64,000 nt of DNA from JAICJR01 sp963848495 (lineage in GTDB: Bacteria; Actinomycetota; Thermoleophilia; Solirubrobacterales; Thermoleophilaceae): the NCBI GenBank assembly GCA_963848495.1, contig CAWKDV010000004.1, positions 1 to 64,000 on the forward strand. Direction: 5' to 3'. Of this stretch, positions 58,167 to 64,000 are shown piece after piece (the first letter of the stretch is position 1; each line of letters begins with the position of its first letter). Below the pieces are notes generated by a model. That model ran no database searches. It saw nothing but the letters and a program-made list of their open reading frames with translations, and was not told the origin of the DNA. The translations under genes and the position numbers were made by a program.

Positions 58167-59003
58167 ATCTTCGTCCCTATCCCCTCGTCGGTGAACAGCT
58201 CGAGCAGCAGCGAATGCGGCAGCCGCCCGTCGATGATGTGCGCCGCGCCCACGCCCTTGTCCACCGCCTCGAGGCACGCCTCGAGCTTGGGCCGCATGCC
58301 GCCGGATACGCCGGCGAGCTGGGTGCGCACCTCCTCCGCCGTGGCCTGCGAGATGCGGCTGAGCCGGCATCGGCGGGGTCGGCCAGCCAGCCCTCCACGT
58401 CGGTGAGGAAGACGACCTTGAACGCGCCGAGCGCGGCCGCCACCGCGCTGGCCGCGGCGTCGGCGTTGACGTTGTAGGACTGGCCGTCGGCGTCGGCGCC
58501 CACCGACGCCACCACCGGGATGTAGTCCTCGGCGATGTGGTTCAGCACGTCCACGTCCACGCGCTCGATCTCGCCGACGAAGCCGATGTCGTGCTCGAGC
58601 GCCGCCGGGTGCTTGCGCACGCGGAAGAGGAGGCCGTCGTCGCCGCAGAGGCCCACCGCCGGCTGCCCATGGCGGTTGATCAGCAGCACGATGTCCTTGT
58701 TCTGCTTGCCGACCAGCACCATCTTCGCCACCTCGACGGTCTCGGCGTCGGACACGCGCAGGCCCTCGACGAACTCGACCTTCATGCCGAGCCGCTCCAT
58801 GTAGCGCGTGATCTCGGGCCCGCCGCCGTGCACCACGATCGGGTTCAGGCCGACGTACTTGAGCAGCACCACGTCGCGGGCGAACTCCTCCTTGAGCGCC
58901 GGCTCGGTCATCGCCGCGCCGCCGTACTTGATCACGACGTGCGGCCGTGGAACTCCCTGATGTAGGGCAGCGCCTCGAGGATCGTCGCGACGTCGCGCTT
59001 CAC
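58157..59003 (-). CDS. argB: Acetylglutamate kinase, with frameshifts
   Basis: Begins at GTG 59003: KRDVATILEALPYIREFHGRT, then a one-base loss near 58938, continuing VVIKYGGAAMTEPALKEEFARD, NPIVVHGGGPEITRYMERLG, YNVNADAAASAVAAALGA and FLTDVEGWL. A second loss near 58367 moves the frame to ISQATAEEVRTQLAGVSGGMRPKLEACLEAV, HIIDGRLPHSLLLELFTDEGIGT and a TGA at 58157. Combined length is about 282 residues, normal for ArgB. Both breaks fall inside conserved blocks, so errors are likely. Confidence 0.9.
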
Positions 59004-60231
59004 GATCGTGTACTCCGCGTTGAAGGTCACGTACTCCTCGGACAGGTCGCTGAAGAAGACCTCGGTCTCGCCGCCCTCGCCCGGCAGCGTGAGCGCGTAC
59101 TCCACCTCGTCGCGGTCGACCAGCGGGTCGAGCTCGCGCAGGTCGTCCACCACCGCCTCGCCCGCGGAGACCACCAGCCGGCCCTCGATCTCCAGGTCGG
59201 CCACGAAGCCGTTGCCGGGCGGATAGACCATCCCGGCGGCCTGCAGGATGCGGCCGAAGTTGGGGTCGCCGCCGTGCAGGGCGGACTTCACGAGCGGCGA
59301 GTTGGCCACCGCCCGCGCCACCGGCTCCACCACGGACTCCTCGCCGCGCACCACGATGCGGCCCACGCGCGAGGCGCCCTCGCCGTCCGCCACGATCTCG
59401 ATCGCGAGCTGGCGCAGCAGCGCGTCCATCGCCTCACCGAAGCGCAGCTCGTCGGCCGTCTCGGGCTCCACGCGCACGCCCGAGGCGCCGTTCGCCTGCG
59501 CGAACACGGTGTCGCTGGTGGAGAGCTGGCCGTCCACCGAGATGCGGTCGAACGAGCGCTTCACCGTCACGCCCGTGAGCAGGTCGAGCGGTCTCGGCCG
59601 ACAGCACGGCGTCCGTCTGCACGAAGCAGAACATCGTGGCGTAGCGGGGCGAGATCATCCCGGCTCCCTTGGCCTGCGCCGACAGGCGCACACGTGCCGC
59701 CCTCGAGCTCGACCTCGAGGCAGGCGCGCTTGGGCCAGCGGTCACTGGTCACGATCGCCAGCGAGAAGTCGTCGGCGTCGGCGCCGAGGGCGCCGCAGGC
59801 GGCCTCCACGCCCGCGCAGGAGCGGCTCGCGCGGGAGCTCGTCGCCGATCACGCCGGTCGAGGCCACGCCCACCTGCGAGGGCTCGATGCCGAGCAGCTC
59901 GGCGGCGCATCGCTGCGTGGCGTAGGCGGTGTCGAGGCCGCGCCGCCCGTCGCCCGTGTTCGAGCCGCCCGAGTTGGCCACCACCGCGCGCAGCCCCTCC
60001 AGGTCCGCCTCGCGCGAGGCCGATGACGGGCGCGCCCACGCGGGCGTTGGTGGTGAAGCGCGCCGCCGACACGGTGTCCAGGACGTCTGACACCAGCACG
60101 CCCACGTCGAGCCCCTCGGGCTTCAGCCCGGCTGCCACGCCGGCGGCGCGGAAGCCCGCGGGCAGCTCCGTGGGTTCGAGCTCGCGGACGTGCGGCGGCG
60201 CCTCCACCCAGCGCGAGCGGAAGAAGCTCAC
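59000..60231 (-). CDS. argJ: Glutamate N-acetyltransferase (ArgJ), with several frameshifts
   Basis: GTG 60231 overlaps the argC stop. Successive frames give: GFRAAGVAAGLKPEGLDVGVLVSDV; then VVANSGGSNTGDGRRGLDTAYATQRCAAELLGIEPSQVGVASTGVIGDELP; then EAACGALGADADDFSLAIVTSDRWPK; then KGAGMISPRYATMFCFVQTDAVLS; then KRSFDRISVDGQLSTSDTVFAQANG, ending FNAEYT. These are the ArgJ/DmpA-family blocks in order, including the autocleavage region. Breaks lie near 60015, 59815, 59690, 59590 and at the 3' end, where an indel hides the stop. Combined length is about 410 residues. Confidence 0.88.
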
Positions 60232-61209
60232 AGGAGCCCCGCCGTCTCGTCGAGGCCGAGCATCAGGTTGAGGTCCTGCACGGCCTGGCCGGCGGCGCCC
60301 TTCCAGAGGTTGTCGATCGCGGAGAACACCATCGCCCGCCCCGTGGCCGGCTCCACGGTCGCGTGGATGCGGCAGAAGTTGGTCTCGCGCACCTCGCGCA
60401 CGCCCGGGCGGCGAGTCCACCAGCTCGATGAACGGCTCGCCGGCGTAGGCGTGCTCGAACAGCTCGCGCAGCTCGGCCGCGCTGAGCGGGCGCTCGGTGG
60501 TCACGTAACAGGACGCGAGCAGCCCCTGGTCGAGCGGCACGAGATGCGGGATGAACGTGATCGGCGCGCCGTCGCCCAGCTCCTGCTCGAGCTCCGCGCG
60601 GTGGCGGTGCCCCTCGACCTTGTAGGGGTTCACGTTCTCGTCCACGGAGACGAAGTGCGTGCTGTCGGTGGCCTCCCGGCCGGCGCCGGAGACGCCCGAC
60701 TTGGCGTCCACCACGACGTCGCGCATCAGACCGCGCAGCGGCGCCAGCGCCAGCACGGCAGCGGTGGGATAGCAGCCGGGCGCGGCCACCAGCTCGGCGT
60801 CGCGGATCGCGTCCCGGTGCAGCTCGGTGAGCCCGTAGACGGCCTCCTCGAGCAGCTCGGGCGCGGCGTGCGGCTGGTAGTAGCTCTCGTAGCGGCCCTG
60901 CTCGAGCCGGAAGTCCGCGGACAGGTCCACCACCTTCAGCCCACGCTCGCGCAGCGCCCTCACGGCCGGCGCCGCGGCGCCGTGCGGGTAGGCCACGAGC
61001 GCGGCGTCGGCCGCCTCGGCCACGCGGTCGGGGTCCAGCTCCTCGAGCACGAGCGGCACGCGGTGACGCGGGTAGAGCTCGTCGAGCCGCCTGCCGGCGT
61101 CGCTGCGCGCGGTGACGTGCGTGAGCTCGAGCTGCGGGTGCCGCTGCACGATCGCTGCGCAGAGCGCGCCCGCAAAACCGGACGCGCCGCAGACGGCGAC
61201 CCTATGCAC
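60228..61209 (-). CDS. argC: N-acetyl-gamma-glutamyl-phosphate reductase, with one frameshift
   Basis: GTG 61209 begins HRVAVCGASGFAGALCAAIVQRHP (NADP motif). The catalytic cysteine is in AAPGCYPTAAVLALAPL, then KSGVSGAGREATDSTHF and PHLVPLDQGLLASCYV. One extra base near 60410 shifts the frame after ELVDSPPG; it continues REVRETNFCRIHATVEPATGRAMVFSAIDNLWKGA and stops at 60228. About 327 residues in all, the short single-domain ArgC form. Confidence 0.92.
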
Positions 61210-63629
61210 GTAAACGGCCTCCCAGCTCCGCAGCTCGCGCTCGATCGCGGCGCGCCGCTCGGCGACCTCCTCGTCGGTGAGCGTGCGGTCCGGCGCGCGG
61301 AACGCCAGGCGCAGCGCCAGCGACTTGTTGCCCTGGCCGACCTGCTCGCCGCGGTAGACGTCGAACAGGGAGCTGCTTTCCAGCAGGTCGCCGCCGGCGC
61401 CCGTCACCGCCTCCTCCACCTCCGCGAACGGCACGTCCTCGGGCACCACCACGGCGATGTCCTGGATCACGGCCGGGAACGTCGAGATCGGCTCGAACAC
61501 GCGCACCTCCGGCGCCAGCTCGGCCAGCAGGTCGAAGTCGATCTCGAAGGCGGTGGCGCCCTCGGGCAGGTCCCAGTGCGCGAGCCACGAGCGGGTGCAG
61601 CTCGCCGAGCCAGCCGAGCTTGCGCTCGTCGCCCGCCAGCACGGTGGCCGCCCGGCCGGGATGGAGGAACGGCCGCTCGCCCGGCTCCATCCACCACGCC
61701 ACTCCCGCGATGTCGAGCACGGCGCCGAGCACCGCCTTGACCGAGAAGAAGTCCGCCGGCTCACCGGAGGCGCCTTCCGTGACCACCGCGCCGATGTTGT
61801 GGCGCTCGGCCGCCGGCGTCGTGCCGCGCTGTGGCAGGTCCCCGTTCGAGGACAGCGGCCCGGACACACGGTAGACGTGCGCCGACTCGAACAGCCGGAG
61901 TCCCGGTCGCCCATGGGCGGCGTTGTGGCGGGCGGCGTCGAGCAGGCCGGGCAGGAGCAGCGGCCGCAGGGTCGACTGGTCCTCGCTGAGCGGGTTGGCC
62001 AGGCGCAGCAACGGAACGTCGCCGAGGCGCAGCGCGTCCATCGTGGCGGGGTTGGTGAAGCTCCAGCAGATCGCCTCGTTCAGGCCGCGGTCGCGCAGCG
62101 CGTCCTCGACCCGGCGCCGGAGGCGCTGCTCCGGCGTGAGCCGGCCGACGGCGAGCGGGCGCTCCGGCAGCGTGGCCGGGATGTTGTCGAGGCCGTGGAT
62201 GCGCGCGACCTCCTCGATCAGGTCCGCCTCGCGCTGCACGTCGCCGTCGCGCCAGTAGGGGATCAGCACGTCCCACACCGGACCCTCGGCCGCCGTGGCC
62301 TCCTCCAGCTCGAAGCCGAGCCGCTCGAGGATCTGGATCACCTCGTCCTCCGGCAGGCGCTTGCCCAGGAGCTTCTCGATGCGCGGGTAGCGCAGCCGCA
62401 CGCGCCGGCGCTCGACCGGGTTCGGGTAGACGTCGATCGTGCCCGGCACGAGCCGTGCGCCGCACAGCTCGACCATCAGCTTGGCCGCCAGGAGCTGGCC
62501 CGCCATGGCGAAGTCGGGGTGGAGCTGCTTCTCGAAGCGGCTGCTGGCCTCGCTGCGCAGGACGAGCTTCTTCGAGGTCTGGAGGATGTTGGGCCCGACC
62601 CAGGTGGCCGCCTCCATCAGCACGCGCGTGGTGTCGCCGGACAGCTCCGAGATCTGGCCGCCCATCACGCCGCCGATGCCCGACGGGCCCTCGGCGTCGC
62701 ACACCACCGCCATCGACGGGTCGAGCTCGCGCTCCACGTCGTCGAGCGTGGTGATGCGCTCGCGCTCGTGGGCGCGGCGCACGATGATGCGGCCGCCGCG
62801 GACCTTCGTCGAGGTCGAAGCCATGGAGCGGCTGCCCGGTGACGAGCATCACGTAGTTGGTGATGTCGACCACGTTCGAGATCGGCCGCTGGCCGGCGGC
62901 GGTCAGGCGCTGCTTGAGCCAGAGGGGCGACGGGCCGACCTTCACGTCCTCGAACACGCGGGCGGTGAAGCGCAGGCAGATCTCGGGGTCGATCTCCACG
63001 GCGGCGTGGTCCTCCACCGCGTCGCCGCCCGCGGGCTCGGCGTCGCTCGCGCCCGGGTCCGGCCGGAGCTCGGCGCCGGTCAGCGCGTGCACCTCGCGCG
63101 CCACGCCGTACACCGCCAGGCAGTCGGGGCGGTTGGGATTGACCTCGAGGTCGAGCACGTCGTCCTCGATCACGAGCGCCTCGGGGAGCTGCGTGCCCGG
63201 CGCGAGCTCGCCGGGCAGCACCATCGTCTCCGCGTGGTCGCCGCTGATCCCGACCTCGTCCTCGGCCAGGATCATCCCGCTCGACTTGACGCCGCGCAGC
63301 TTCGCCTCGCCGAGCTCCGTGCCGTCGGGCATGATCGCGCCCGGCCGCGCCACGGCCACGGTCTGGCCGGCGGCCACGTTGGGCGCCCCGCACACGATCT
63401 GGCGCTCGGTGCCCGAGCCGTCGTCGACCATGCAGACCGTGAGCCGGTCGGCATCCGGGTGCCGCTCGGCGGACAGGACCCTGCCGACCACGAACGCCGA
63501 GGTGTCCCCCACGCCGACGTGCTCGATCCTCTCGGGCTGGAGGCCGGCGGAGGCGAGCCGCTCGCCGAGCTCCTCGGCCGAAAGGGCCGGATCGCAGTAA
63601 GAGCGAAGCCAGGCGACAGGGATCCTCAC
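61202..63629 (-). CDS. pheT: Phenylalanyl-tRNA synthetase beta subunit, with three frameshifts
   Basis: GTG 63629 opens RIPVAWLRSYCDPALSAEELGERLASAGL, followed by the EMAP/OB-like tRNA-binding domain (VVGRVLSAERHPDADRLTVC), B3/B4 editing domain and GQPLHGFDLD. The frame breaks near 62812 and resumes in LDDVERELDPSMAVVCDAEGPSGIGGVMGG through RLFESAHVYRV. A second break near 61597 leads to the ferredoxin-fold anticodon-binding domain (STFPAVIQDIAVVVPEDVPFAEVEEAV, RTLTDEEVAERRAAIERELR). A third near 61223 exposes the TAG at 61202. About 808 residues in all. It follows pheS. Confidence 0.92.
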
Positions 63630-63642
63630 GAGCGCCCGCCCC

Positions 63643-63670
63643 GCAGTCCGCAGTCCGCAGTCCGCAGTCC
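63643..63670 (+). repeat. Four-unit heptanucleotide array, GCAGTCC (CTGCGGA on the other strand)
   Basis: Four exact copies of GCAGTCC in the 49-base gap between pheS and pheT. Read on the minus strand it is a CTGCGGA series, matching the CTG-phased arrays at 13250 and 13774. Confidence 0.88.
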
Positions 63671-63678
63671 GTCGTTCA

Positions 63679-64000
63679 TCAGAACTGCTCCAGGAAGCGC
63701 AGGTCGTTCTCGAACATCATCCGCAGGTCCGGCACGGAGTGGCGCAGCATTGCGATGCGGTCGATGCCCATCCCGAACGCGAAGCCCTGCACGCGCTCGG
63801 CGTCGTAGCCCTGGTCGGACACGAAGCCGTAGACGTTGGGGTCCACCATTCCCGAGCCGAGGATCTCGATCCAGCCCGAGCCCTTGCAGAGCGGGTCGCG
63901 TGAGCCGTCGCGCAGGTGGCCGCTGCCGCCGCAGTTGAAGCAGGAGACGTCCATCTCAACGCTCGGCTCCGTGAAGGGGAAGTAGCCCGAGCGCAGGCGC
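63679..64000 (-). CDS. pheS: Phenylalanyl-tRNA synthetase alpha subunit, C-terminal part
   Basis: The frame runs off the window end. It contains LRSGYFPFTEPSVEMDVSC (class II motif 2 region), a CFNCGGSGHLRDGSRDPLCKGSGW segment, IEILGSGMVDPNVY and motif 3 GFAFGMGIDRIAMLRHSVPDLRMMFENDLRFLEQF. Catalytic subunit of the PheST heterotetramer. The CxxC with the following loop is a known variation in some PheS. Its leader, where attenuation could act, is outside the window. Confidence 0.95.
   Translation of the reverse strand, partial: RLRSGYFPFTEPSVEMDVSCFNCGGSGHLRDGSRDPLCKGSGWIEILGSGMVDPNVYGFVSDQGYDAERVQGFAFGMGIDRIAMLRHSVPDLRMMFENDLRFLEQF

Noticed and set aside
58932..59570. An apparent ArgJ-ArgB fusion in one frame
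   Set aside because: The sequence after FNAEYT is a standard ArgB N-terminus beginning at GTG 59003, and one base change recreates the expected GTGA stop-start overlap.
61100..61914. An apparent PheT-ArgC fusion
   Set aside because: A one-base shift near 61223 exposes a TAG at 61202 and gives PheT its normal C-terminus; ArgC has a good GTG start at 61209.
63640..63680. A CRISPR-like repeat between pheS and pheT
   Set aside because: Units are seven bases in direct tandem with no spacers, so it is a short tandem repeat.

Overview
The window is very GC-rich, almost every real codon ends in G or C, and genes are packed with no non-coding stretch above about 150 bases. Complete menaquinone enzymes, GatCAB, an Rrf2 regulator ending in MYYI, a sigma factor fused to a zinc anti-sigma-like domain, and many genes that appear leaderless point to an Actinomycetota chromosome, most likely Thermoleophilia (Solirubrobacterales-like). 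The class is inferred from gene content and was not computed. No rRNA, tRNA, CRISPR array, prophage or insertion sequence was seen.

Layout. 1-5.2 kb: menaquinone genes menB (3' end), menA, menC, menH (opposite strand), menD, then an isoprenylcysteine-methyltransferase-like gene. 5.2-10.4 kb (minus): RTX-type calcium-binding protein, isochorismate synthase menF, ilvN, ilvB and two small membrane proteins. 10.4-13.8 kb: acetyltransferase, sigma/anti-sigma fusion, membrane protein, 74-residue protein ending in Gly-Gly. 13.8-16.9 kb: gatC-gatA-gatB. 17-20.4 kb: membrane protein plus GMC oxidoreductase facing two membrane proteins, with a 43-nt hairpin between. 20.4-27.4 kb (minus): folD, pcrA, DUF6777-like lipoprotein, large LuxR regulator. 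27.5-28.3 kb: queuosine salvage enzyme. 28.3-33.6 kb (minus): leucine-dehydrogenase family gene, then cysK-tusA-moeB-cysE, a secreted protein and an O-methyltransferase. 33.7-36.7 kb: zinc-site protein, Rrf2 regulator, sensor kinase, HDOD-LuxR protein. 36.8-40.3 kb: gltX, nfo, cation/proton antiporter. 40.3-42.7 kb (minus): Cys-rich protein, cupin, NTF2-like protein, alpha/beta hydrolase. 42.7-46.2 kb: dnaE. 46.3-48.8 kb: amidase, membrane-anchored coiled coil, GFA-family protein. 48.8-50.6 kb: ECF41-type sigma factor divergent from an NAD-binding oxidoreductase. 50.5-56.1 kb (minus): secreted protein, argG, 75-residue membrane protein, acetyltransferase, polytopic membrane protein, HD-LuxR regulator. 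56.1-57 kb: metF. 57-64 kb (minus): pheS (partial)-pheT-argC-argJ-argB-argD.

Functional links. The men genes supply chorismate-to-menaquinone steps, although menF sits at the end of the ilvBN operon. GatCAB next to an intact gltX gives an indirect Gln-tRNA (or Asn-tRNA) route. CysE and CysK make cysteine, and the TusA and MoeB-like proteins in the same operon suggest sulfur transfer to a thiocarboxylate or thiolated cofactor. Two divergent promoter-like GTCACA-N15-GGGTC elements lie between the ECF41 sigma gene and its partner.

Caution. Many housekeeping genes switch reading frame by single-base steps: one step each in menF, the GMC gene, the 19.4 kb gene and gltX, and dense clusters in 42.2-46.0 kb and 58.3-62.9 kb. 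Because each gene stays intact across the combined frames and keeps its codon bias, these look like sequence or assembly indels, not decay. Coordinates for such genes span the whole inferred gene.
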